NCBI GenBank assembly: GCA_017484005.1
Contig: JAFUTY010000034.1
Location: forward strand, 1-51,005
Source of the DNA: Selenomonadaceae bacterium
Lineage (GTDB): Bacteria > Bacillota > Negativicutes > Selenomonadales > Selenomonadaceae
Direction: 5' to 3'
Length of the DNA stretch: 51,005 nt
Below the pieces are notes generated by a model, which was not told the origin of the DNA, did not search any database, and worked only from the letters and a program-made list of their open reading frames with translations. Made by a program: the position numbers and the translations under genes. Shown here piece after piece: positions 1 to 8,937 of the stretch. How positions within the stretch are numbered: the first letter of the stretch is position 1; every line of letters starts with the position of its first letter.

Positions 1-317
1 GTAAAATCTTCTCGATTCGATTCAACAGATTTTTTCGCTCAGAAAATTTATATTTCACTCGCACCAGATTTTCACGCGGGATCATCTCAACTTCATGCGG
101 AAATTGCTGCTGTAGATCTGAAATTGCATCGATTGAAATTGCGAGTCGATCTTCCAATGTAAAATCGATCGCGCCATTTGAATCTGAAATCGCGAGAATT
201 TTTAATGGACGCGCCAGATTCTTGATTCGAACAATCTCGAGAAGATTTTTGACGAATTGAGTCGGCTCACCAAAACGATCTATCAACTCGTCAATCAAAT
301 CTTGCAATTCTGATTCC
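1..317 (-). pseudogene. Second, partial copy of the mfd 3' end
   Basis: This stretch matches 348-664, inside the 3' end of the intact mfd gene, at a constant offset of 347 bases with about 15 mismatches in 317 (about 95% identity by eye). It lies just downstream of the mfd stop codon and encodes the same C-terminal residues in the minus direction. Most mismatches are synonymous; the only clear change I found is a conservative Ile/Leu swap. That pattern suggests divergence while both sequences were coding, so a fragment from another allele is more likely than a recent copy that decayed. The copy reaches the left edge, so its full extent is unknown. A join between strain variants in the assembly could look the same. 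Confidence 0.8.
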
Positions 318-330
318 AAAATCGAGAAAT

Positions 331-3300
331 TCAACTGGTGAGGATCTGTAAAATCTTCTCGATTCGATTCAACAGATTTTTTCGCTCAGAAAATTTATAT
401 TTCACTCGCACCAGATTTTCACGCGGAATCATTTCAACTTCATGCGGAAATTGTTGCTGTAGATCTGAAATTGCATCGATTGAAATTGCGAGTCGATCCT
501 CCAATGTGAAATCGATCGCGCCATTTGAATCTGAAATCGCGAGAATTTTTATCGGACGCGCTAGATTCTTGATTCTAACGATCTCGAGGAGATTTTTGAC
601 GAATTGAGTCGGCTCGCCAAATCGATCTATCAATTCGTCAATCAGATCTTGCAATTCTGATTCCGTTTTGACAATTGACAACCGCTGATAAATCTCGAAT
701 TTATGAGCGTCATCATTAATGTAGCTTTCATCAATATACGCCTCGATATTGAGCGAAATCTGAGGATCTTTGGGCAATTCATCGATTTCGATTTTCTCTT
801 TGCCAGTTTGAAGTTTCTCGATCGCCTCTTCAAGAAGTTTACAATATGTAGCATATCCAACGCTCGCGATGTGTCCATGCTGCTGCGCACCGAGAATATT
901 TCCAGCTCCGCGAATCTCTAAATCTCGCATCGCAATTTTGAATCCTGCACCGAGCTGTGCAAAATCTTTCATCGTCTCGAGCCGGCGTTCAGCATTTTCA
1001 GTCAAAGATTTTTCCGCTTGATAAACTAAATATGCAAAAGCCATTCGATTCGATCTTCCAACTCGCCCGCGCATCTGATACAGTTGCGACAATCCAAATT
1101 GATCCGCGTTGTAAATTATGATCGTGTTTGCATTGGCGATATCGAGTCCATTTTCGACAATCGAAGTTGATAGCAGAATATCGAATTCACCGTTATAAAA
1201 ATCGAGCATCACTTGTTCAAGGAGCGATTCATTCATTTGCCCATGCGCAGTTTGAATTTTCGCTTCTGGAACGAGTTCGAGAATTTTCTGCCGCATCAAA
1301 TCTATCGTATCGATTCGAGTATATATGAAATAGACTTGTCCGCCGCGCTGCAACTCTCGACGAATCGCGTTGCGAATGATTTCATCATTGTTTTCGATGA
1401 CGTAAGTTTGAACTGGAAATCGTTCGACCGGCGGAGTTTCAATGACTGACATATCTCGCGCACCGACTAAAGACATGTTCAACGTTCGCGGAATCGGTGT
1501 CGCGGAAAGTGTTAAAACATCGATTGTTGACTCGACCGATTTAAAAATCTCTTTCTGCTTGACTCCAAATCGATGCTCCTCGTCAAGAATCAGTAAACCG
1601 AGATCGTGAAAATGCACTCGATTCGTGTTCAAAACTCCATGCGTTCCAATCAAAATATCAACTTGCCCATTTTCAACGCGCTCGAGAATCTCTTTTTGCT
1701 CGCGAGGAGTTCTGAATCGCGAAATCATTTCGACGATCGGTAAAAAATTTTTGAATCGCTCGGTAAAAGTTTGAAAATGCTGCTGCGCTAAAACTGTTGT
1801 TGGAACTAGCACTGCGACCTGTTTTCCATCGAGCACAGCTTTATAGGCCGCCCGAATTGCAACTTCTGTCTTTCCAAATCCAACGTCACCGACAAGCAGT
1901 CGATCCATCGGCTTGGGCGATTCCATGTCTCGCTTGATTTCTGCTATCGCCTGCAATTGATCCGGAGTCTCCTCGAATGGAAATGCTTCTTCGAATTCGC
2001 GCTGAGATTCATTGTCTTTCGAAAATGCAAATCCAGTTTCAGACGATCTCACCGCGTAAATTTCCAAAAGTTTCTCGGCGATTTCTTCAACTGCCGCTTG
2101 AGTTTTTGATTTCTGTCGATTCCATTCCGAGCCGCCCATCTTTGACAATCGAGGAATTTTTCCATCGCCGCCGAGATATTTTTGTAGCGATGAAATCTGT
2201 TCCGGCGGCAGAAACAATTTATCAGTGCCCGCGAATTGAATCTTGAGATAATCTTTATGCAGACCAGAAACTTCGAGCGTCTCGACTCCTAAATATTTTC
2301 CGATTCCATGAGTCAAGTGAACTACATAATCTCCCGCGCGAATCTCCTCAAAACTCGAGATTTTCTCACCTTTGACACGTCTCGAAATCGTTCGATGTTT
2401 TGAATGTCCAAACAGATCTTTCTCCGTGACAACTGAAATTTTGGCGTTCGGAAATTCAAATCCTGTCACAAAATTCCCGATTTCGAATCGAATTTGATCC
2501 GTCGAAATTCCAGCTCGCTCGAGGATTTTTTGCGTGGAATCGATTCGATCCTGCGTCGGTAAAATCAAAAATACATTTCGATTTTGATTCCGCCAAAGTT
2601 CCAATTCATCCGCAAACAGATCGAGTTGATTTTGAAATGGAGTCATATCTGTCGCGGCGATGTGAATTTTTTCCGTGAGTTTGATTTCTGGAAGTTTTGT
2701 CGAAAGCTGCGATATAAAAATCTCCAGCCCATCAAATTCTCTCACCAATTCTTGAAACTCGATTCGCGACGATTTGAGTTCTCGAGATTCTCGATTCAGC
2801 GCGTTGATTGAATCTTGAAGTCGATTCGGCTCGTCAAATATCGCTATGGAATTTTTGCCGAGAAAATTTAGAAATGAAACTTCGCGAAAATCTTTTTGAT
2901 CGAGCGGGAATATCGTTGTCGAATCTAAATTTTTGATCGATCGACGCGTTGCAAGATCGAATTGACGAATTGAATCGATTTCATCATCGAAAAACTCGAT
3001 TCGAAGTGGAGTTGTCGAATTCACCGGAAATATATCGATAATTCCTCCACGTGGTGAAAATTCTCCAGCTCGTTCAACTTCCAACGATGATTCATAGCCG
3101 AGCGAAATTAATTGATTCAAAAATTTCTCTCGATCGACTTGCATTCTCGGAAAAATTTTTAAACTCAACTCATCGAATTTCTGTCTAGATATTCCTTTTT
3201 GAATTGCCGCGGAAATCTTGGCGAGGATTATCAAATTTTCTCCTCGAGATAATCGAGATAGAATTTCCATTCTTCGGGCGGAAATTTCCAAACTCCTCGA

Positions 3301-3576
3301 TGTTGCATTGAATTCTGCTAAATCGATTTCTGGAAGTTCGACGATTTCTAAATTCGATTTGAACGATTCGAGATCCCTTTTCCAATCAGCAAGCGACTTT
3401 GAATCTTGAGTTACAATCGCGATTTGAGATTCTCGATGCGCTTTGGAAATCACCGATGTTTTTTGAGTTCCAGAAATTCCTGTCACCAAAATTTTTCCAT
3501 GGCGAGGATTTTCAAATCGATCCAATAACGTTTGAATCGATAAATCATTTTCATAGAGATCAAAAAATTTCTGCAT
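331..3576 (-). CDS. mfd: Transcription-repair coupling factor Mfd
   Basis: Mfd displaces RNA polymerase stalled at DNA lesions and recruits UvrA for nucleotide excision repair. The 1081-residue product has the usual family order: an N-terminal UvrB-like region, a CarD-type RNA polymerase interaction domain near residues 408-460, then a RecG-like translocase with Walker A GDVGFGKTE near 565 and a DEEH box near 665, and the C-terminal D7 region near 950-1050. The length is close to the family norm with no interruption. The ATG start is preceded by AGGTGA at good spacing. The gene is followed by a second partial copy of its own 3' end at 1-317. Confidence 0.97.
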   Translation of the reverse strand: MQKFFDLYENDLSIQTLLDRFENPRHGKILVTGISGTQKTSVISKAHRESQIAIVTQDSKSLADWKRDLESFKSNLEIVELPEIDLAEFNATSRSLEISARRMEILSRLSRGENLIILAKISAAIQKGISRQKFDELSLKIFPRMQVDREKFLNQLISLGYESSLEVERAGEFSPRGGIIDIFPVNSTTPLRIEFFDDEIDSIRQFDLATRRSIKNLDSTTIFPLDQKDFREVSFLNFLGKNSIAIFDEPNRLQDSINALNRESRELKSSRIEFQELVREFDGLEIFISQLSTKLPEIKLTEKIHIAATDMTPFQNQLDLFADELELWRNQNRNVFLILPTQDRIDSTQKILERAGISTDQIRFEIGNFVTGFEFPNAKISVVTEKDLFGHSKHRTISRRVKGEKISSFEEIRAGDYVVHLTHGIGKYLGVETLEVSGLHKDYLKIQFAGTDKLFLPPEQISSLQKYLGGDGKIPRLSKMGGSEWNRQKSKTQAAVEEIAEKLLEIYAVRSSETGFAFSKDNESQREFEEAFPFEETPDQLQAIAEIKRDMESPKPMDRLLVGDVGFGKTEVAIRAAYKAVLDGKQVAVLVPTTVLAQQHFQTFTERFKNFLPIVEMISRFRTPREQKEILERVENGQVDILIGTHGVLNTNRVHFHDLGLLILDEEHRFGVKQKEIFKSVESTIDVLTLSATPIPRTLNMSLVGARDMSVIETPPVERFPVQTYVIENNDEIIRNAIRRELQRGGQVYFIYTRIDTIDLMRQKILELVPEAKIQTAHGQMNESLLEQVMLDFYNGEFDILLSTSIVENGLDIANANTIIIYNADQFGLSQLYQMRGRVGRSNRMAFAYLVYQAEKSLTENAERRLETMKDFAQLGAGFKIAMRDLEIRGAGNILGAQQHGHIASVGYATYCKLLEEAIEKLQTGKEKIEIDELPKDPQISLNIEAYIDESYINDDAHKFEIYQRLSIVKTESELQDLIDELIDRFGEPTQFVKNLLEIVRIKNLARPIKILAISDSNGAIDFTLEDRLAISIDAISDLQQQFPHEVEMIPRENLVRVKYKFSERKNLLNRIEKILQILTS
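348..664 (-). repeat. 3' segment of mfd that is duplicated at 1-317
   Basis: This is the member of the tandem pair that lies inside the intact mfd reading frame. The two copies stop matching at 317/664, and the sequence after the mfd stop codon (318-331) separates them. Confidence 0.85.
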
Positions 3577-3608
3577 TCAATCACCTTTTCAACTCCTGAA
3601 TAAAAAAA

Positions 3609-3642
3609 GATCCCTCAATCGATTTTACTCGATCGAGGGATT
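3609..3642 (-). terminator. Intrinsic terminator of the glycosyltransferase gene
   Basis: Inverted repeat with arms at 3610-3622 and 3629-3641 (one mismatch) and a TTTTAC loop. On the minus strand it is followed by a T run (the A run at 3602-3608). It sits right after the glycosyltransferase stop and before mfd. The T run at 3641-3647 would also serve the other direction. Confidence 0.8.
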
Positions 3643-3646
3643 TTTT

Positions 3647-4669
3647 TCATCGTGATAAGAGTCTGCAAAATATTTTGATGAAATTTCGAATGAATTCATC
3701 GGAATAAAATTTTGGCTGAGATAGCACTTCGATCATAATCTTGTCAGCCGCATCGCTTGTCAAAAATTTGGGATCGACGTTTTGAATTGAAAATTTGAAA
3801 ATTCCAGTGATTAATCTGAATGTCAAATCGATTTGCTCTGCCTCAGAAATTTTTGTCAAAGCATCCTCGCGTCGAAACAGCGATCGCATAAATTCAAACA
3901 TCGATGGTAGATCGCGAAGGAATGTTTTGAAGTGCGATTCTACGCTCGAATTTGTGATTGAATTTGTACTCAAACTTCGATAGACATGCACCGGTATATC
4001 AGATTTCACAAATCGCTCAGTGAGGAGCATCAATTCAATGAGAAAAAATACATCGAGTGCCAATCGAACGTCAGGTATAAATATTTTCTTATCGCGTAGG
4101 AATTCGATTCGACAGAAATTTAGCCATTCCGGATAAAATGTGCCTCCTCCAATTCCATTGACACGTTGACGAAAATCGATCGGTTGCAATCCCAAAATTG
4201 GATTAAATTCGCTCGTGATTTTTGCACTCAATCCATCTTTAATTTTGAATTCTGGATCAAGTGCATTCAAATATTTCGTCGAATGCAAAACATCGGCTTG
4301 AGATTTTTCTGCAATATCAAATAGAGTTTGCAGAGCTGTCGGAATCAATGCATCATCCTGCGCGAGAATTTGCAGATATTTTCCCCGCGCAATTCGAATC
4401 GCATCGTTGATAACTTCCGCACAACCTAAATTAGGTTCATGCTTGAATAATCTGATTCGCGAATCGTCAAATCGATTTTTCACAAATTCAAAACTGTCAT
4501 CGGTCGAGCAGTCATCGATTACTAGAAGTTCAAAATCTTTGAGTGTCTGATTCAACACCGATTCAATTGCATTTTCGATATATTTTTTGCCATTGAAAAG
4601 CGCAATGACAACTGAAACTCGAGGAGGTTTTTCTGGCATCTTGTGAGTTTCAATTAACTCTAAATCCAT
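3647..4669 (-). CDS. Family 2 glycosyltransferase
   Basis: This is a GT-A fold glycosyltransferase that probably transfers a sugar from a nucleotide donor onto a surface polysaccharide. The N-terminus shows VSVVIALFNG, then LLVIDDCSTDDS and a QDD metal-binding motif (ILAQDDALIP), all typical of family 2. The C-terminal 180 residues have no clear family. I place the start at the ATG at 4669 rather than further upstream, because GAGGTTGATAAG directly precedes it and a TATAAT box lies just upstream at 4704-4709; this gives 340 residues. The acceptor is unknown. The gene stands alone between mfd and the chaperone/spike locus and has its own terminator. Confidence 0.85.
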   Translation of the reverse strand: MDLELIETHKMPEKPPRVSVVIALFNGKKYIENAIESVLNQTLKDFELLVIDDCSTDDSFEFVKNRFDDSRIRLFKHEPNLGCAEVINDAIRIARGKYLQILAQDDALIPTALQTLFDIAEKSQADVLHSTKYLNALDPEFKIKDGLSAKITSEFNPILGLQPIDFRQRVNGIGGGTFYPEWLNFCRIEFLRDKKIFIPDVRLALDVFFLIELMLLTERFVKSDIPVHVYRSLSTNSITNSSVESHFKTFLRDLPSMFEFMRSLFRREDALTKISEAEQIDLTFRLITGIFKFSIQNVDPKFLTSDAADKIMIEVLSQPKFYSDEFIRNFIKIFCRLLSR

Positions 4670-4703
4670 CTTATCAACCTCAATCAAAAAATTCTTTAAG
4701 TAA

Positions 4704-4709
4704 ATTATA
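4704..4709 (-). promoter_or_regulatory. Probable -10 box of the glycosyltransferase promoter
   Basis: A perfect TATAAT on the minus strand, 34 bases upstream of the chosen ATG. No good -35 hexamer is visible at 16-18 bases, so the promoter is supported mainly by the -10 and its position. Confidence 0.4.
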
Positions 4710-4825
4710 TCATCTCGTCGCATTGATTAACATATCATCGGTTTCTTGTAGATCAACAAATTCAAAATAATTACGTTAATAAATTTGAATTGATAGTTTC
4801 ATTATCGTCCCGATGAAACTAATTT

Positions 4826-4859
4826 TTGACAATGAATTTTCAGAATAAGAGATTATAAC
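4826..4859 (+). promoter_or_regulatory. Possible promoter region of the Hsp70/spike gene array
   Basis: The 250-base gap between the divergent glycosyltransferase and the first gene of the array contains TTGACA at 4826-4831 and TATAAC at 4854-4859. The 22-base spacing is too long for a standard sigma-70 site, so only one of the two hexamers may be used. No other stronger candidate was seen in this gap. Confidence 0.3.
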
Positions 4860-4919
4860 CCCCCCGAAAGTTTCGGTGTACAAAATAATAATGAAAACTG
4901 CAACGGGAAGTGAAAGATT

Positions 4920-5831
4920 TTGCAAGACAATTTTATTCAACAGATGAGGGACTATCTGAGCGATCCAAAGAATCGAATTTTTCTCCGTCAATGTCTTTTC
5001 AATTTGGAAGATTATCGCTTGAGAATTGAATCTGATGAAGAATTGACAGAACTTCGAACGAAATATGAAACGATTATCAATGAATCGGAGAATCAACATC
5101 GAAACGAGATTCAGCGGTTGAATCAAGATCGCAAGAATGAAATCGACCGATTGAATTGGGATTATGGCGAGATAATTCATCGATTGAAGATGGAGAATCA
5201 AGAAAATCTTCAACGTTCGAGAGAAGATTATCAGAGAGAAGATCATCAGAGAGAATTTCAACAATTGAACGAGAGATATCAAAGAGATTTGTCAAGCAAA
5301 CAGTGGGAGCTTGATAATTACAAGGCGAAAGTTGCAGATCGATTGAGAGAATCTGATGAAAATAAGAAAGAATTGGAGCAATGGCGCGAGAGTTATGGAT
5401 CGCTCGAGGATGCTTATGGAAAATTTTTTCGTCTATCGTCCAAGCATAAAGACTCTATCGCTGGAATATTTGGTGGTTGTGATAATCCGATAGATTTTTT
5501 CTGTGGTGCGTTGCAGAAAGGACATCTAGATCAACTTTGGGATTATATCGGTGATGGATTGAAATTAAACGATACAAACGATGAAGAAAACGATCGACTT
5601 GTTGCATTGTTTGATTTTGCATTCGATGCGGTAAATCGAAGTCAACGCGAGCCATTGTTTAATCGATTGAATCCTCAAATTGGATCGCGATTCGATTCTG
5701 AAACAATGGGACGTGACAATGAATCTCCTCAAAATGGAAATGTATCGCAATTGATTTTTGCTGGATATTCACATGCAGTGACTGGAGAAATCGTCAAGCG
5801 TTCTTTAGTTAGATTGGAGGGATTGAATTGA
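4920..5831 (+). CDS. Coiled-coil protein with GrpE-like C-terminal domain
   Basis: First gene of the array, 303 residues. Residues ~35-165 are a long charged coiled coil rich in Glu, Arg and Gln. The last 60 residues resemble the beta-domain of GrpE, the Hsp70 nucleotide exchange factor: GSRFDSE, an acidic stretch, then GNVSQLIFAGYSH and IVKRSLVRL, in the order seen in GrpE (G..FDP, V..V...GY, RPA.V.V). The role as an exchange factor is an inference from this weak similarity and from the Hsp70 gene that directly follows, whose start overlaps this stop. The TTG start is supported by GGGAAG upstream. Confidence 0.6.
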   Translation: MQDNFIQQMRDYLSDPKNRIFLRQCLFNLEDYRLRIESDEELTELRTKYETIINESENQHRNEIQRLNQDRKNEIDRLNWDYGEIIHRLKMENQENLQRSREDYQREDHQREFQQLNERYQRDLSSKQWELDNYKAKVADRLRESDENKKELEQWRESYGSLEDAYGKFFRLSSKHKDSIAGIFGGCDNPIDFFCGALQKGHLDQLWDYIGDGLKLNDTNDEENDRLVALFDFAFDAVNRSQREPLFNRLNPQIGSRFDSETMGRDNESPQNGNVSQLIFAGYSHAVTGEIVKRSLVRLEGLN

Positions 5832-8800
5832 TTCAAACGACGAAAACTGTATCAAAAATCAAAGTCTCGCCAGAAGAAATGAGTCTATACAAAAATCAAC
5901 AGATCGGACTTGTCATTCAGATTGAAATCGATCAAGTGAACAAAAGTGTTGCTCTATTGTTGAAATGGCTGAAAAACATTGTCGTTGCTAGCGATGCTTC
6001 GTGGATATACATGGAAAACAGGAATGTCTATTACATTCCGCAAATCGTTGGAGTAATGCCAAATTTGAATTATTTTTCTACGTCATATCAAAATTGCGCT
6101 GAATCGACTGTCGTCATTGACAGTGAATTAATGAAATTCTTCGGCTTCGATGGAGTTTTGCCAACATTACAAGAAGCTCAAGAATGTTTTGCGACGAATA
6201 GAAATTTCATCAGCGGCAACAAAATCGTCGTCAGCAATACAGCATGCGATGGTATGACTTATAAATTTGACGGCGGCTATGGATGTTTCAATGTTTATCG
6301 CGGTAGAATTTCGCAAATATATGGACAGGGATCGAGTTCAGATCATGGCTGGAATATCCCGATTTTTCGTTTCAACGGTGAGAATAGCAAACCTGTCTCA
6401 AATTCTCAAACCTTGATGTATTGGCTGAAATATGATCTGATGCCTTCAGACGCCTATAAACTCAACACTGAAAACGTTATTGAAGCTTATAATTTTTTGA
6501 GATCGCGTCTCGATTATCTGACTATCGCTGATGGAAAAATTTCTCTAGACTGCCAAAAATTGAGCGATGAAATTGAATCGGGCATATCGATCGATTGGAT
6601 TCCAAAAGAGATTGAAAATGTTTCATCGAATTCAACGTTTGTAATTGGTGAAGATTTTCGCAAAAAATTCAAAGATAAACTTTTGCATTGCGATGAGCGT
6701 GCGATAGCTCTAGATCCTTACGATGAAAAGATATTGAGCGATCCAAATCGAGGTCATTGGGATCTTTGGGATCAATCTGATAAATCTGACGAAATTTCTT
6801 TATTGATCGATTTAGGAGAAAGTTTGACGGCTCGAAATCCTGCGGCAGATGTGTCAGATGGAATTGTCGCTATAGATTTTGGAACAAAGAGCACCGTTGT
6901 AGTCTATGAAACTGACGAATTGCAAGTTCTGCCGTTGCAAATTGGCAGTGGAACATATAGCAAGGGATTGCAAGCTAAAAATTATGAAAATCCGACGGTC
7001 TTGCAATTCATAAATTTGGATTCATTTTTGAAGGATTATTCGGCAAAAACTGGTCGTCCCGATACAAGTTGGAATGATCTGACAGTTTCTCACAATGCAT
7101 TTCAAAATTTGAAAGATGCGACAAGTGAGCAACACAATACATTTTTCGAGGGATTAAAGCAATGGTGCGGCTCGAGTAATCAACGATTGAAATTGCAAGA
7201 TTCTCAAGGAAAAATTTGGGAATTGCCACCATTCATGGATCTCGGCGAAAATGACATGAATCCTTTAGAAATCTATGCATATTATCTCGGTCGATATATC
7301 AATCACATGATTCGCGGAAAAATCTTTCTACATTATGTCATGTCTTTTCCAGTCACGTATGAACATCGAATCAGAGAGCGCATGTGGCATAGCATTCGAA
7401 AAGGTCTGCATAAATCTTTACCAACATCGCTTTTATCAGACGAAAAAATGATGAAACGATTCATGATTCGCGAAGTTGCATCTGAGCCAGCAGCGTATGC
7501 TATCACAGCTTTGCAGGAATATAATTTCGAGCCGGAAGATGATGATCAAGTCTATTATGCAGTTTTCGATTTTGGCGGTGGAACGACAGATTTCGACTTT
7601 GGAATGTTCAAAGAATCTGAAGATGATCGCTATGATTATACATTGATACATTTCGGTGAAAATGGCGATCGAACTTTGGGCGGAGAGAATCTACTCAGAT
7701 TGTTAGCATTTGAAGTTTTCCGCGCCAATAAAGATTATCTACTTCATCCAGATGGCGACAATGCTCAAGTTACAGGATCTCATATTCCATTTGCAATTGC
7801 GCCAGATGCTCAACTTTTCGCGGGACATGAAAGTCTGTTGAAAAATTCTCGCGAGGCTCAACAGAACATGCGAAATTTAATGGAAAAATTGCGTCCAGTT
7901 TGGGAATTTCCGGAATCTGAAGATGCGAAAAATATAATATCGAGTGGACAAATTCAATTGACACTGTATCGTGAGAATGGAGATAAAAAGACAGATGCAA
8001 ATCTCAAATTGAAAATTGGAGACAACATCGTTGATTTGCAAGCGATATTTAGAAATCGAATCGAAAAGGGAATTCGTCGATTCTTTACATCTTTAGCGGA
8101 AGCATTTGATAAAAGTGCAGGCAAAGATAATCGAATTGCCGCATTGTCGAATGTCAAGGAGATATCAATATTTCTAGCAGGCAATTCATCTCGATCCCCG
8201 ATTGTTTCGCATCTATTCAAGGAGTATACAGCTTCCGAAGATTCAATCGTAGAAATATCAGGACAAGAAGAAGATCTAGAAGAAGATTCGGAAGTTATTG
8301 CAGTGTTTGCAGGCATTGAAATTGATAGTTCTGTCCCTGATAAAAAAATTCAAAAACAATGTGCAGCTCGTTCATTATTGAAATTTGGCGACGATCAATC
8401 CATGCCGAATTTTGTTATCTATCCACCACCTGGAACGAAAGATGCCGATGCGATTCGAAAGATTCGATTGGGAGATATTGAGGATTCGCGCGAGATCATG
8501 ATGCGTCCAACTGGAAAAACTGGTGTCGCTTATGGATTATTGAAATGTCGCGATGGTGGAGAAATCAAAGTCGAGACAATAACTCCAGATGGCGAGCGAG
8601 TTCCTTTCCAATATTATATCGGTCGTCGCAAGAAGGGAAAATTCAAACTGCTTATCGATCGAAATGCAAAGCTCAAGACTTGGTATAAATTCATCGATGC
8701 GGGCGGTTCGTTTGATATTCTTTACACAGATCGTCCAGAAGCCGCGACAGGAAATGCCCCAATGACAATCGCAAAGCAAAAACATATTTTCATTGAGCAT

Positions 8801-8935
8801 CCCGATGCAAATTCATTCGTTTATATTCGACCGATAGAATCTCGCGCAATTGAATATATGATTGCGCATGATGAAAATGAATTGATAGCGAATGGAGATC
8901 AAAAAATCGAGCCAATTCGAATCGAGCTGGATTGA
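5828..8935 (+). CDS. Large Hsp70-like ATPase with 340-residue N-terminal extension
   Basis: The 1035-residue protein carries an Hsp70/actin-type ATPase core in its second third. Phosphate-1 is IAIDFGTKSTVV near 349, phosphate-2 is AVFDFGGGTTDF near 578, and the adenosine motif is FLAGNSSRSPIV near 780. The first 340 residues match no family I know, and no standard DnaK substrate-binding domain is obvious at the end. Size and layout recall the large Hsp70-like proteins annotated as SrfB, but I cannot confirm homology. TTG start with GGAGG, overlapping the stop of the GrpE-like gene, so the two are translationally coupled. The next gene encodes the PAAR-like toxin, which suggests effector handling. 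Confidence 0.8.
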   Translation: MIQTTKTVSKIKVSPEEMSLYKNQQIGLVIQIEIDQVNKSVALLLKWLKNIVVASDASWIYMENRNVYYIPQIVGVMPNLNYFSTSYQNCAESTVVIDSELMKFFGFDGVLPTLQEAQECFATNRNFISGNKIVVSNTACDGMTYKFDGGYGCFNVYRGRISQIYGQGSSSDHGWNIPIFRFNGENSKPVSNSQTLMYWLKYDLMPSDAYKLNTENVIEAYNFLRSRLDYLTIADGKISLDCQKLSDEIESGISIDWIPKEIENVSSNSTFVIGEDFRKKFKDKLLHCDERAIALDPYDEKILSDPNRGHWDLWDQSDKSDEISLLIDLGESLTARNPAADVSDGIVAIDFGTKSTVVVYETDELQVLPLQIGSGTYSKGLQAKNYENPTVLQFINLDSFLKDYSAKTGRPDTSWNDLTVSHNAFQNLKDATSEQHNTFFEGLKQWCGSSNQRLKLQDSQGKIWELPPFMDLGENDMNPLEIYAYYLGRYINHMIRGKIFLHYVMSFPVTYEHRIRERMWHSIRKGLHKSLPTSLLSDEKMMKRFMIREVASEPAAYAITALQEYNFEPEDDDQVYYAVFDFGGGTTDFDFGMFKESEDDRYDYTLIHFGENGDRTLGGENLLRLLAFEVFRANKDYLLHPDGDNAQVTGSHIPFAIAPDAQLFAGHESLLKNSREAQQNMRNLMEKLRPVWEFPESEDAKNIISSGQIQLTLYRENGDKKTDANLKLKIGDNIVDLQAIFRNRIEKGIRRFFTSLAEAFDKSAGKDNRIAALSNVKEISIFLAGNSSRSPIVSHLFKEYTASEDSIVEISGQEEDLEEDSEVIAVFAGIEIDSSVPDKKIQKQCAARSLLKFGDDQSMPNFVIYPPPGTKDADAIRKIRLGDIEDSREIMMRPTGKTGVAYGLLKCRDGGEIKVETITPDGERVPFQYYIGRRKKGKFKLLIDRNAKLKTWYKFIDAGGSFDILYTDRPEAATGNAPMTIAKQKHIFIEHPDANSFVYIRPIESRAIEYMIAHDENELIANGDQKIEPIRIELD

Positions 8936-8937
8936 TT

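Noticed and set aside
4776..5282. Minus-strand open frame of 168 codons with hydrophobic content
   Set aside because: It lies opposite the coiled-coil gene at 4920, whose ribosome binding site, overlap with the next gene and domain pattern are convincing; the minus frame is a by-product of the coiled-coil codons.
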